Virus record (IMG/VR): IMGVR_UViG_3300027741_000023
Coordinates: 93,084 to 157,083 of that record
Origin: a virus
Length of the DNA: 64,000 nucleotides
Strand: one strand, 5' to 3'
Part shown: positions 56,398 to 64,000 of the stretch, one piece after another
Layout: every line of letters starts with the position of its first letter
How positions within the stretch are numbered: position 1 is the stretch's first letter
Program-made: the position numbers and the translations under genes
Notes under the pieces: model-generated
What the model was told of the DNA's origin: nothing
Databases searched by the model: none
The model's input: only the letters and a program-made list of their open reading frames with translations

Positions 56398-56799
56398 ATG
56401 GATACAATGGATTGGGAAAAGAACGAAGTGTTTCGACTGCTGAAAGGCCAGCCGGGCACACATTATCAAGAAGCAGACGATGACGGCAAGTTGCTCATGC
56501 GCAATTGGGTCAAAGGGCTGCTCACAAACTCCGAAGTCACCGTGCAGTTTGTCAAGGCCGACGGCACTGTGCGCGAAATGCTATGCACCCTGGACAGTAA
56601 TCGTATTCCTGCAAAACCTGCTCCAGCCACAGTGGTCAACACCAGCACCGCAAATGTGGATGGCTTGACCGAAAGCCAAAAGCCACGAAAAGAACCAGAT
56701 CCGCACAGTATCAGGGTATATGATTTGCAAAAAGCAGAGTGGCGCAGTTTCCGATTTGATCGGCTTCAGAAGATCACAGCTGAAATTAGTTTCAGCTAA
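56398..56799 (+). CDS. DUF2693-like phage protein
   Basis: 133 aa. '[20 protein letters not shown]' '[12 protein letters not shown]' and C-terminal '[20 protein letters not shown]' are the two parts of DUF2693, a SH3/WYL-like small domain family in T4-like phages. AAGGAG site. Function unknown. Confidence 0.75.
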   Translation: MDTMDWEKNEVFRLLKGQPGTHYQEADDDGKLLMRNWVKGLLTNSEVTVQFVKADGTVREMLCTLDSNRIPAKPAPATVVNTSTANVDGLTESQKPRKEPDPHSIRVYDLQKAEWRSFRFDRLQKITAEISFS

Positions 56800-56810
56800 G
56801 TAATAGGTTA

Positions 56811-57029
56811 ATGGCAAAAGAAGAAACTCTAGAATTAGAAGGCAAGGTGTTAGAAGTCCTGCCTAATACCATGTTCCGTATCCAGTTAGATGGTGTAAAT
56901 AACCCAGTTATCGGCTATATCTCTGGCCGTATGCGCAAGCATGATATCAAGATCTTGCTGGGGGATCGTGTGTTGATTGAGTTTTCGCCCTACGATCTCA
57001 CCAGAGGTCGTATCACGCGACGCCGCTAA
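56811..57029 (+). CDS. infA: Translation initiation factor IF-1
   Basis: 72 aa, the normal length. OB-fold sequence: '[20 protein letters not shown]' '[20 protein letters not shown]' '[20 protein letters not shown]' '[12 protein letters not shown]'. M-A-K-E, L-P-N-T-M-F, G-x-M-R-K and Y-D-L-x-x-G-R-I are diagnostic of bacterial IF-1, which closes the ribosomal A site during initiation. Two extra residues fall in the 'DGVNNPV' turn. A phage IF-1 could favour phage mRNAs or replace limiting host factor. Confidence 0.95.
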   Translation: MAKEETLELEGKVLEVLPNTMFRIQLDGVNNPVIGYISGRMRKHDIKILLGDRVLIEFSPYDLTRGRITRRR

Positions 57030-57037
57030 ATACTTAC

Positions 57038-57580
57038 ATGCGTGAACATATTGATCTTGTAGAAGCCAGTACCAGACCGGCAAAATTAGAAACTACACCC
57101 CTTCCCTATTCGCCTGATGATTTGGCGCCTGTACTGAGTGCAGACAGTATCAACTATCATTACGGACATTTAGCCACAGGATATGCCAAACGTTACAATG
57201 CCGGCGAAGGTGATCCAGATTTCAATCGTGCTGGTAGCTTTTTACACAACAAATTCTTCCCACAATTGCAACCACCCAGAGGCACAAATCGACCAAGAGG
57301 TGCTGTACTGGAACTGATAGAAAGAAAATTCAAAAGTTACGAGGCATTTCAAGATGCTGTGAAAGAAGTGGCCATGAAGATCCAAGGATCAGGTTGGGTG
57401 TATCTGAGTACTGGTGGTGAAATCAAAACCATCAAAAATCATGCTGTGCGTACAGATATCTGCGTACTCATTGACTGGTGGGAGCATGTGTGGGCCACAG
57501 ACTACCAGTGGGAAAAAGAGAAATATCTCAACAATATCTGGCGCATTATCAACTGGGATGTGTGCTCAGATAGACTGTAA
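57038..57580 (+). CDS. Fe/Mn superoxide dismutase
   Basis: 180 aa. Metal ligands in family order: His in 'SINYHYGHLATGYAKRYN', His in 'FNRAGSFLHNKFFPQL', Asp and His in 'LIDWWEHVWATDYQWEKE'. 'GSGWVYLSTGGEI' is the usual G-S-G-W turn. Slightly shorter than cellular SodB (about 190-200 aa). Preceded by TAAATAC overlapping the infA stop, no obvious ribosome site. Would remove superoxide during infection. Confidence 0.9.
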   Translation: MREHIDLVEASTRPAKLETTPLPYSPDDLAPVLSADSINYHYGHLATGYAKRYNAGEGDPDFNRAGSFLHNKFFPQLQPPRGTNRPRGAVLELIERKFKSYEAFQDAVKEVAMKIQGSGWVYLSTGGEIKTIKNHAVRTDICVLIDWWEHVWATDYQWEKEKYLNNIWRIINWDVCSDRL

Positions 57581-57592
57581 ACGGATCATATT

Positions 57593-57913
57593 ATGAAACT
57601 AGAACCAGGCGCAGTTGCCAAACTGCGAGAACTCATTGCCGAAGAAGCCAACCCTGCACTCAAGCTGCGAGTGTTTGTGCAAGGCGGTGGATGTTCAGGA
57701 TTCAGTTACGGATTCACCTTTGATGAAGTGCAAAACGAGGACGATTTTGACTTCAATTACGAGGAAGTTAGTGTGGTAGTAGATGCCATGAGTATGCAAT
57801 ATCTACAAGGATCTACCATTGATTATCGTGAAGATGTCATGGGTTCCAGCTTTGTAATCAACAATCCCACTGCGGCCAGTACCTGCGGCTGCGGATCAAG
57901 CTTCTCCGTTTAG
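57593..57913 (+). CDS. A-type iron-sulfur carrier (ErpA/HesB family)
   Basis: 106 aa. '[20 protein letters not shown]' and C-terminal '[13 protein letters not shown]' hold the three conserved cysteines (C-S-G ... C-G-C-G). A-type carriers pass Fe-S clusters to apo-enzymes. Candidates in this phage are the radical SAM protein and CDGSH-like proteins. The YxSTID segment '[20 protein letters not shown]' is normal. Complete; 12 bases after the SOD gene. Confidence 0.92.
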   Translation: MKLEPGAVAKLRELIAEEANPALKLRVFVQGGGCSGFSYGFTFDEVQNEDDFDFNYEEVSVVVDAMSMQYLQGSTIDYREDVMGSSFVINNPTAASTCGCGSSFSV

Positions 57914-57934
57914 ACTGATAGACATAGATACGCA

Positions 57935-57956
57935 GCTCTGGTAAATACACCAGAGG
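57935..57956 (+). promoter_or_regulatory. Hairpin with AAATAC loop before the fibre gene
   Basis: CTCTGGT - AAATAC - ACCAGAG (57936-57955 within this span), a perfect 7-bp stem with the same hexaloop as the terminator at 29482 (minus). The 3' arm carries the GAGG ribosome site of the gene at 57967. Confidence 0.55.
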
Positions 57957-57966
57957 ATATGTATCT

Positions 57967-60423
57967 ATGACCTATGAATATGTTTATGTTGGCGCCGAGC
58001 CCGATGATGGCACAGGTGACCCATTACGCACTGCGTATATAAAAATAAACAACAATTTTGCCCAACTACAACAGTTTGGTACTACCAAAATCTCCAATGG
58101 CACCAGCAATATAAACATTCCTTATGCGAATGGTGCCATCTACACAATGGTAGGGGATGTGCCTAATGTGATGGTCATAAATCCCTCTGGAGTAACTGGT
58201 AGTAATTTAACAGCCGTTGGTAACGTAGTTGCACTGACAAATTTTGTAGGTAATGGGTACTACCTAACTGATGTTTCCATAAGAAGTGGTAACAGTAGTG
58301 TAACCATCCCAACACCAAATGGCAATGTAAACACCACAGCAAACGGAAATCTCACGTTGGGCGTGGCAGACCGTAAGGTAACTGTTTATGGTGATCTTAG
58401 TGTAACAGGCAATGCCACAATATCAGGTAATATCACTAGAAATTCTATATCTTATGGCAGTAGCTTCTTGGGGTTTGGAGCGTCAGACGGTAATGCCAAT
58501 GTCACAATTGCAGGTGTATCAAATGTAGCAGTATTCACCACAACTGGACTGAATGTAACCGGCACCGTTACTGGAACCACTCTCAGTGCAACTGGCACAG
58601 TTTCTGGAACCACAGTCAGCGCAAGCGGCACAGTGACTGGAACTACTGTCAGTGCAACTGGCACAGTTTCTGGAACCACAGTCAGCGCAAGCGGCACAGT
58701 GACTGGAACTACTGTCAGTGCAACTGGCACAGTTACTGGAACTACTGTCAGTGCAACTGGCAATGTGATTGGTGGTAACATTGTAGGTGTTAATACTGTT
58801 CAAGGTAATACCATTGTGGGCGATCAAGGAGTGTATGGTAATATTTTTACCACTCTAATTGATTCCCCAGACAGCAGTCAAATCACAGTCACTCCCGACA
58901 CAAGATTCTCAGCTTCGGTTACCATTGACACCGAACTGGCTGTTGACCTAATCTTGTCACAGCGAATCAATACCAGCATACTCAGCGCCAGTGGTAATAT
59001 CCTAGGGCCCATACCATCGGTATCACAAACTTGGTACGTGGCCAAGAACGGCAGCGACAGCAATGACGGCGGATTGAATACTCCATTCCTTACTATCAAA
59101 CGTGCATGTACCGCTGCCGCAGCATATGGTCCAGGCACTGCCATCCGTATAGCATCGGGAACTTATGTAGAAGATAATCCTGTGACTATTCCTCCCAAAA
59201 CGGCCCTCATGGGAGATAATCTGCGTACAGTATCGGTAATTCCAGCAAATCCAGCTGGTGACTTGTTCTACATGACCAATGCTGTGTACGTTTGGGGAAT
59301 CACAGTTAGAGATTATCTTGGTGCTGCATTTTCTTACAATCCCGACGGGTCTGCTAACAATGTGTATACCAGCCCTTACATACAAAATATCACTTCGTAT
59401 ACCACCACGGGAACTGGTGTGCGTATTGATGGCAGCAAAGTCAGCTCTACCAGTACCAAGGCCATGATTGTGGGCTTCTACACCATTATCAACAAGGGTG
59501 GTATTGGTATAGATTTATCAAACAGCGCATACAGTCAGTTGGTTAACATTTACACCATTGGCACAGAAATTGGTATCAGAGCACAAAGCGGTGCATTCTG
59601 TACACTGAATGGTTCAGACTGCTCTATTGGTACCTATGGTCTTGTGGCCACCGGTATTGGCCCGTTGCAAACTTCGGGAAACACAATAGGAGACAGCATA
59701 GGTGGTACTTTTGTAATAGGCCAACTGACCAATGGAAACCCTCACGTGAACACCGTGATGTTTATCAATGATAAACAGTATTCTACCACCAGTAGCAACA
59801 CACTTACCATTGCAGTACAGGTGGCTGCGTTGACCATTGGAATTAACTTAAAGTATTCAGCAGGGCAGACTGTGATCATAGCCTATAATGCAACCAATTT
59901 CATGACTGGAACTGTAGTGTCATATAATGATAGCTCGGGTGCATTGGTTGTAGATGTAACTGGCACGGAAGGATCAGGAACATATAGTTCTTGGAGAGTA
60001 AATTTATTTCCTTTGAAATATTATACCATTGATACTATAATTAAAGACACCCCGGCCGTGGGTAATGCTACTGTGATCATACAAGAAGTTTACACAGCCA
60101 ATTTGGTGGCTGACACCAATGTAGAATTCTATACACGCAGTGCCATTATTGCCAGCGCACACACGTTTGAATATGTGGGTGCAGGTAATGATCCAGCCAC
60201 AGCATTGCCACAGTATGGTGGAATACCTGTGCCGGCAAATGAAGTGGTCACTGCCAATGGTGGTGTGGTCACATTTACCAGTACTGATCAAAAGGGTAAT
60301 TTTAGAGTAGGCAAGGGCTTTACAGTCAATCAGGCCACAGGAACAGTAAGCGGGGATGACTTTTATAGATCCTTGTTTGCGATCATGACCCCGTACATTT
60401 TGGCTCTACAAGAAGTGCCATAA
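57967..60423 (+). CDS. Tail-fibre/structural protein with beta-helix domain
   Basis: 818 aa. N-terminal domain 'MTYEYVYVGAEPDDGTGDPL' 'RTAYIKINNNFAQLQ' is a common phage structural opening. Then long T/S/G/N strands with six 11-residue repeats, a pectin-lyase-like beta-helix from about 350 ('TWYVAKNGSDSNDGGLNTPF', 'AIRIASGTYVEDNPVTIPPK'), and a C-terminal part about 600-818. No signal peptide. Likely a receptor-binding or decoration fibre; carbohydrate binding is possible. Confidence 0.85.
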   Translation: MTYEYVYVGAEPDDGTGDPLRTAYIKINNNFAQLQQFGTTKISNGTSNINIPYANGAIYTMVGDVPNVMVINPSGVTGSNLTAVGNVVALTNFVGNGYYLTDVSIRSGNSSVTIPTPNGNVNTTANGNLTLGVADRKVTVYGDLSVTGNATISGNITRNSISYGSSFLGFGASDGNANVTIAGVSNVAVFTTTGLNVTGTVTGTTLSATGTVSGTTVSASGTVTGTTVSATGTVSGTTVSASGTVTGTTVSATGTVTGTTVSATGNVIGGNIVGVNTVQGNTIVGDQGVYGNIFTTLIDSPDSSQITVTPDTRFSASVTIDTELAVDLILSQRINTSILSASGNILGPIPSVSQTWYVAKNGSDSNDGGLNTPFLTIKRACTAAAAYGPGTAIRIASGTYVEDNPVTIPPKTALMGDNLRTVSVIPANPAGDLFYMTNAVYVWGITVRDYLGAAFSYNPDGSANNVYTSPYIQNITSYTTTGTGVRIDGSKVSSTSTKAMIVGFYTIINKGGIGIDLSNSAYSQLVNIYTIGTEIGIRAQSGAFCTLNGSDCSIGTYGLVATGIGPLQTSGNTIGDSIGGTFVIGQLTNGNPHVNTVMFINDKQYSTTSSNTLTIAVQVAALTIGINLKYSAGQTVIIAYNATNFMTGTVVSYNDSSGALVVDVTGTEGSGTYSSWRVNLFPLKYYTIDTIIKDTPAVGNATVIIQEVYTANLVADTNVEFYTRSAIIASAHTFEYVGAGNDPATALPQYGGIPVPANEVVTANGGVVTFTSTDQKGNFRVGKGFTVNQATGTVSGDDFYRSLFAIMTPYILALQEVP
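58561..58758 (+). repeat. Six 33-base tandem repeats in the fibre gene
   Basis: In-frame units coding G-T-V-(T/S)-G-T-T-(V/L)-S-A-(T/S), near identical at DNA level and alternating in two versions. Reverse-frame ORFs over the region are shadows. Confidence 0.92.
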
Positions 60424-60443
60424 GTAATAGTTAAGGAATAAAC

Positions 60444-60779
60444 ATGGCAGCAGCATTAAATAATTTTAGAACCATAACAGCAAATCTAACCAGCAGTATA
60501 GCCAACGTATATACAGCACCACAAGGATACAGCGCAGTGGTTTTGCTAGCACAGGTTAGTAATCTCACCGGTGGTATCCTGACAGTAAGCGGTAACATAC
60601 ATAAATCAACTGGAAACAACGTGTCTCTGGTGCGATCAGCAAAATTACCGCCAAATGACGCAATAAGTTTAGTGGGTGGGCGATTGATCTTGCAAGTTGG
60701 AGATAGTTTTGCAGCAGGCGCCAACGTTACCGACTCTTCTCAATTGGTATTGAGTGTGTTAGAAACATCGACAGGATAA
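60444..60779 (+). CDS. Small virion-type protein
   Basis: 111 aa. '[20 protein letters not shown]' '[20 protein letters not shown]' and '[20 protein letters not shown]' form a compact beta-sandwich seen in structural genes of T4-like cyanophages. AAGGAA site. Lies between two fibre genes, so a fibre or neck decoration role is inferred. Confidence 0.72.
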   Translation: MAAALNNFRTITANLTSSIANVYTAPQGYSAVVLLAQVSNLTGGILTVSGNIHKSTGNNVSLVRSAKLPPNDAISLVGGRLILQVGDSFAAGANVTDSSQLVLSVLETSTG

Positions 60780-60786
60780 AGTTAGA

Positions 60787-63700
60787 ATGAGTTCATCAAT
60801 TAGACTTATCAGTGGCCGGGTCCCGGTAACCGATTTAGGAAACCTTACCGCAGATCGTTACCAGTTTCTGGGACTGAATCAAGCTGAACCAAATCTTGGT
60901 AACGGTTACAGTCCTAACGATCTGCTGAGACTGGGCACAGATGGAGTCAGAGTTTGGACCAATGCTATCAGTGTGGTATCAGTTTCAGCTTCGGGCAATA
61001 TCACAGGCAGTTATTTCTTTGGTAATGGCGCAAGTCTAACCGGTGTTGTTGCAATTTCCAACAGTATCTCTAACGGTACATCAAATATTAGTATTCCTGT
61101 GGCCAGCGGCGATATTACCGTGAGTGTTGGCGGAACACTAAACATAGCTGTGTTTACTCCTGCAGGACTTGATCTAAGTGGTACAGTCACAGTACCACAG
61201 ATTGTGACCAACAGCATTAGGTCCAATGACTCAAGTTTTGTCACCATAGAAGATGGGTTGAATGTTGAGCAAGGACTAACAGTTGGTGGATCAGTTGATG
61301 TTACTGGCAATGTCACTGCCAACAACGGCATGTTTACCACCATAGTGAACACATCCAGCTTCACTGGCCAATCAGTCAGCGTTACCGGCAATATCTCTGC
61401 CCAAGGTAATGTGAGAGGTGGCAATTTGACCACCGCTGGTGAAATATCAGCCACAGCTAATATCTATACCGACGGATATTTTGTTGGATTATTTGCTGGC
61501 AGTATCACTGGCTGTATTGTTGTGCCCGGTTCTAATACGCAAGTGCTGTTTAACAACCAAGGCTTTGCTGGTGCAGCTACAGGATTTACTTTTGATTACG
61601 CTACAAATGTGGCTGTGGTAACTGGTACGGTTTCATCAACCGGCAATGTGATTGCTGGCAATTTAACCACTGGAGGAAAAGTTTCTGCTGCTGGTAATAT
61701 CAGTACATCGGGATATTTTATAGGTGACGGCAGTTTAATTACTAATATAGCATCAGGTGTACAGGGTGTACAAGGTGTACAGGGCAGAACTGGCGCACAA
61801 GGTACAACTGGCGCTCAAGGCACGCAAGGTGTGCAAGCTGCACAAGGTACTCAAGGCGTACAGGGCCGTCAAGGTGTTCAAGGTGTTCAAGGTATACAAG
61901 CCGCACAAGGTACTCAAGGTGTAATTGGTCTGCAAGGCGCCCAGGCCGCACAAGGTGTTCAAGGTGTTCAAGGTGTTCAAGGTGTACAAGCCGCACAAGG
62001 CACACAAGGCGTACAGGGCCGACAAGGTGTACAAGGCGTTCAAGCTGCACAAGGCACTCAAGGCACACAAGGCATAGCAGCCATCCAAGCTTCTCAAGGC
62101 ACACAAGGTGTACAAGGTGTACAAGGTGTTCAAGCCGCGCAAGGCACACAAGGTGTGCAAGGCGTACAAGGTACACAAGGCGTTCAAGGTGTACAAGGTG
62201 TACAAGCTGCACAAGGCACACAAGGTGTACTTGGTCTGCAGGGCGTACAAGCCGCACAAGGAACACAAGGTGTACAAGGTCGACAAGGCGTACAAGGCGT
62301 AATTGGGTTGGGCTATGCAGGATTAACTTCCAGCTCAACTGCTACTATTTCTGATAATAGTGTATACTCGTTTGCAACTAATTTGGCAAATACTGCCACC
62401 GCATTCACAGTTGGACAACGAGTCCGAGTATTCAATACTGCCGCACCTGCCAACTTTATGGAAGGATCAATCACTGACTTTATTGCCAGTACATTGACAT
62501 TCACATCTACTAATAGTGGCGGGGTGGCAGGTCCATTCTCTGCATGGACTTTTGTAGCAGCAGGTTTACAAGGCACACAAGGTGTGCAGGGTGTTCAAGC
62601 CGCACAAGGTACACAAGGTGTACAAGGCATAGCAGCTATCCAAGCCGCACAAGGCACACAAGGTGTTCAAGGCGGTCAAGGTACACAAGGTGTAACCGGT
62701 GCTCAAGGTGTTCAGGGTGTGCAGGGTGTTCAGGGTGTACAAGGCGTTCAGGGTGTGCAAGCCGCTCAAGGTACTCAGGGTACTCAGGGTGTTCAAGGCG
62801 TTCAGGGTGTACAAGGTGTTCAAGGCGTTCAAGCTGCACAAGGCACTCAAGGCACACAAGGCATAGCAGCCATCCAAGCTTCTCAAGGCATTCAAGGCGT
62901 GCAAGGTGTACAAGGCGTTCAAGCCGCACAAGGCACACAAGGCACACAAGGCGTGCAAGGTGTGCAAGGCGTTCAAGCCGCACAAGGTACTCAAGGCGTG
63001 CAAGGTGTACAAGGCCGACAAGGCGTTCAGGGTGTACAAGGCGTTCAAGGTGTACAAGGCACACAAGGCACACAAGGCACTCAAGGCACACAAGGCATAG
63101 CGGCTATACAAGCTTCTCAAGGCACTCAAGGCGTTCAAGGCGTTCAAGGTGTGCAAGCTGCACAAGGTACTCAAGGCGTTCAAGGAGTTCAAGGTGTACA
63201 AGGCGTACAAGGTGTACAAGCTGCACAAGGCACACAAGGTACACAAGGCACACAAGGCATAGCGGCTATCCAAGCCGCACAAGGTACTCAAGGCGTTCAA
63301 GGCGTTCAAGGTGTTCAGGGTGTACAAGCTGCGCAAGGTACACAAGGTGTACAAGGCCGACAAGGTGTACAAGGCGTACAAGCTGCACAAGGCACACAAG
63401 GCACACAAGGCACACAAGGCATAGCGGCTATCCAAGCTTCTCAAGGCACACAAGGTGTTCAAGGCGTTCAAGGTGTTCAGGGTGTACAAGCTGCGCAAGG
63501 CACACAAGGCGTGCAAGGTGTACAAGGCGTACAAGGTGTACAAGCCGCACAAGGCGTTCAAGGCGTTCAAGGCGTTCAAGGCGTTCAAGGCGTTCAAGGC
63601 GGTCAAGGTGTTCAAGGCGTTCAAGCTGCACAAGGCACTCAAGGCACACAAGGCATAGCAGCCATCCAAGCTTCCCAAGGCACACAAGGTGTACAAGGCG

Positions 63701-64000
63701 TTCAAGGTGTACAAGCCGCACAAGGTACTCAAGGTACTCAAGGTGTTCAAGGCGTTCAAGGTGTACAAGGTGTACAAGGTGTACAAGCTGCACAAGGCGT
63801 TCAAGGTGTACAAGGCCGGCAAGGTGTACAAGGTGTACAAGGCGTTCAAGGCACACAAGGCACACAAGGCACTCAAGGCACACAAGGCATAGCGGCTATA
63901 CAAGCCGCACAAGGTACTCAAGGCGTTCAAGGCGTTCAAGGTGTTCAGGGTGTACAAGCTGCGCAAGGTACACAAGGTGTACAAGGTGTACAAGGCGTAC
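60787..64000 (+). CDS. Collagen-like fibre protein (3' end outside window)
   Basis: At least 1071 codons, open to the window end. N-terminal 323 residues are T4-like fibre strands ('[20 protein letters not shown]'). From residue about 324 comes a G-x-Q triplet domain (G-V-Q, G-T-Q) with A-A-Q, A-I-Q and A-S-Q triplets in which Ala replaces Gly in register. At about 505-590 a globular insert ('[20 protein letters not shown]' ... 'WTFVAAG') resembles domains placed between collagen arms in cyanobacterial and phage proteins. A second triplet arm runs off the end. Confidence 0.88.
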   Translation, partial: MSSSIRLISGRVPVTDLGNLTADRYQFLGLNQAEPNLGNGYSPNDLLRLGTDGVRVWTNAISVVSVSASGNITGSYFFGNGASLTGVVAISNSISNGTSNISIPVASGDITVSVGGTLNIAVFTPAGLDLSGTVTVPQIVTNSIRSNDSSFVTIEDGLNVEQGLTVGGSVDVTGNVTANNGMFTTIVNTSSFTGQSVSVTGNISAQGNVRGGNLTTAGEISATANIYTDGYFVGLFAGSITGCIVVPGSNTQVLFNNQGFAGAATGFTFDYATNVAVVTGTVSSTGNVIAGNLTTGGKVSAAGNISTSGYFIGDGSLITNIASGVQGVQGVQGRTGAQGTTGAQGTQGVQAAQGTQGVQGRQGVQGVQGIQAAQGTQGVIGLQGAQAAQGVQGVQGVQGVQAAQGTQGVQGRQGVQGVQAAQGTQGTQGIAAIQASQGTQGVQGVQGVQAAQGTQGVQGVQGTQGVQGVQGVQAAQGTQGVLGLQGVQAAQGTQGVQGRQGVQGVIGLGYAGLTSSSTATISDNSVYSFATNLANTATAFTVGQRVRVFNTAAPANFMEGSITDFIASTLTFTSTNSGGVAGPFSAWTFVAAGLQGTQGVQGVQAAQGTQGVQGIAAIQAAQGTQGVQGGQGTQGVTGAQGVQGVQGVQGVQGVQGVQAAQGTQGTQGVQGVQGVQGVQGVQAAQGTQGTQGIAAIQASQGIQGVQGVQGVQAAQGTQGTQGVQGVQGVQAAQGTQGVQGVQGRQGVQGVQGVQGVQGTQGTQGTQGTQGIAAIQASQGTQGVQGVQGVQAAQGTQGVQGVQGVQGVQGVQAAQGTQGTQGTQGIAAIQAAQGTQGVQGVQGVQGVQAAQGTQGVQGRQGVQGVQAAQGTQGTQGTQGIAAIQASQGTQGVQGVQGVQGVQAAQGTQGVQGVQGVQGVQAAQGVQGVQGVQGVQGVQGGQGVQGVQAAQGTQGTQGIAAIQASQGTQGVQGVQGVQAAQGTQGTQGVQGVQGVQGVQGVQAAQGVQGVQGRQGVQGVQGVQGTQGTQGTQGTQGIAAIQAAQGTQGVQGVQGVQGVQAAQGTQGVQGVQGV
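61756..62299 (+). repeat. Collagen-like G-x-Q arm 1
   Basis: 9-base periodicity, mostly GG(T/C)-GT(A/T/G)-CA(A/G). Contains A-A-Q interruptions about every 6-12 triplets. Confidence 0.92.
62563..64000 (+). repeat. Collagen-like G-x-Q arm 2, continuing outside
   Basis: Same 9-base units, with a longer recurring block that includes G-I-A-A-I-Q-A-(A/S)-Q (seen near 62625, 62860, 63095, 63260, 63420, 63655, 63890). Identity among blocks is high enough to cause assembly or recombination collapse. Confidence 0.92.

Noticed and set aside
58452-58827. Minus-strand ORFs rich in V-P-V-T or C-T-D-S-S
   Set aside because: Shadows of the 33-base repeats of the fibre gene.
61742-63993. Very long minus-strand and other-frame ORFs over the 3' end, rich in L-Y-T-L or H-L-V
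   Set aside because: They are mirror readings of the 9-base collagen-like repeat; the plus frame from 60787 has a fibre N terminus and codon sense.
61756-64000. CRISPR-like array
   Set aside because: Repeats are contiguous 9-base coding units with no unique spacers.

Overview
The window reads as an internal segment of a large, tightly packed tailed-phage genome, most likely an uncultured T4-related myovirus. Evidence: NrdA/NrdB/glutaredoxin in T4-like company, a PAAR spike tip, long repetitive fibre proteins, T4-like DNA ligase, ATGA/TAATG start-stop overlaps almost throughout, and dozens of very small genes of the kind shared by marine and freshwater myoviruses. The host was probably a Gram-negative betaproteobacterium of the Burkholderiales: the phage carries a Burkholderiales-type porin with signal peptide, a phasin-like protein and a DUF3563-like protein. 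I found no tRNA, rRNA, CRISPR array, insertion sequence, integrase or attachment site.

Layout. 1-4.3 kb: nucleotide metabolism (nrdA cut by the window edge, nrdB, GNAT-like, glutaredoxin). 4.3-6.7 kb: baseplate/tail tip (PAAR plus a 640-aa virion protein). 6.7-14.2 kb: porin and a run of small genes, several with a private strong sigma70-type promoter; ATP-dependent DNA ligase; a possible structured RNA at 14.02-14.18 kb. 14.2-18.4 kb: coiled-coil membrane protein, then ClpX, Hsp20 and ClpS. 18.4-25.1 kb: metallophosphoesterase, glycosyltransferase, UDP-sugar dehydrogenase, HxD oxygenase-like protein, amidinotransferase and UV endonuclease. 25.2-28.2 kb: the most striking block, a PlcP-like phospholipase, a small acidic protein, a RimK-like ATP-grasp ligase and an Agt-like lipid glycosyltransferase. 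28.2-31.3 kb: minus-strand membrane proteins, a CDGSH-like protein and a second glycosyltransferase. 31.4-33.8 kb: phasin-like and other mini-genes. 33.9-39.2 kb: a large unknown protein, two more glycosyltransferase paralogues, ClpP and an asparagine-synthetase-like PP-loop protein. 39.3-51.1 kb: small genes with metallophosphoesterase, ParB-like, GIY-YIG-like and gamma-glutamylcyclotransferase members. 51.1-57.9 kb: structural-type protein, NAD synthetase, SleB hydrolase plus putative holin, radical SAM protein, a five-gene tandem array ending in F-L-L-(R/K)-W-S, then IF-1, superoxide dismutase and an A-type Fe-S carrier. 58-64 kb: beta-helix fibre, small virion protein and a collagen-like fibre running off the window end.

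How the parts may work together (inference). The phage appears equipped to take over membrane and protein homeostasis: PlcP/Agt could replace host phospholipids by glycolipids and free phosphate; ClpX/ClpP/ClpS/Hsp20 could remodel the proteome; IF-1, superoxide dismutase and the Fe-S carrier could sustain translation and redox metabolism; porin and phasin-like proteins act at host envelope and storage granules. Regulation is visible as a repeated TTGAC(C/T)-N17-TATAAT promoter and as a TAAATAC element, often inside inverted repeats, next to genes that include virion genes.
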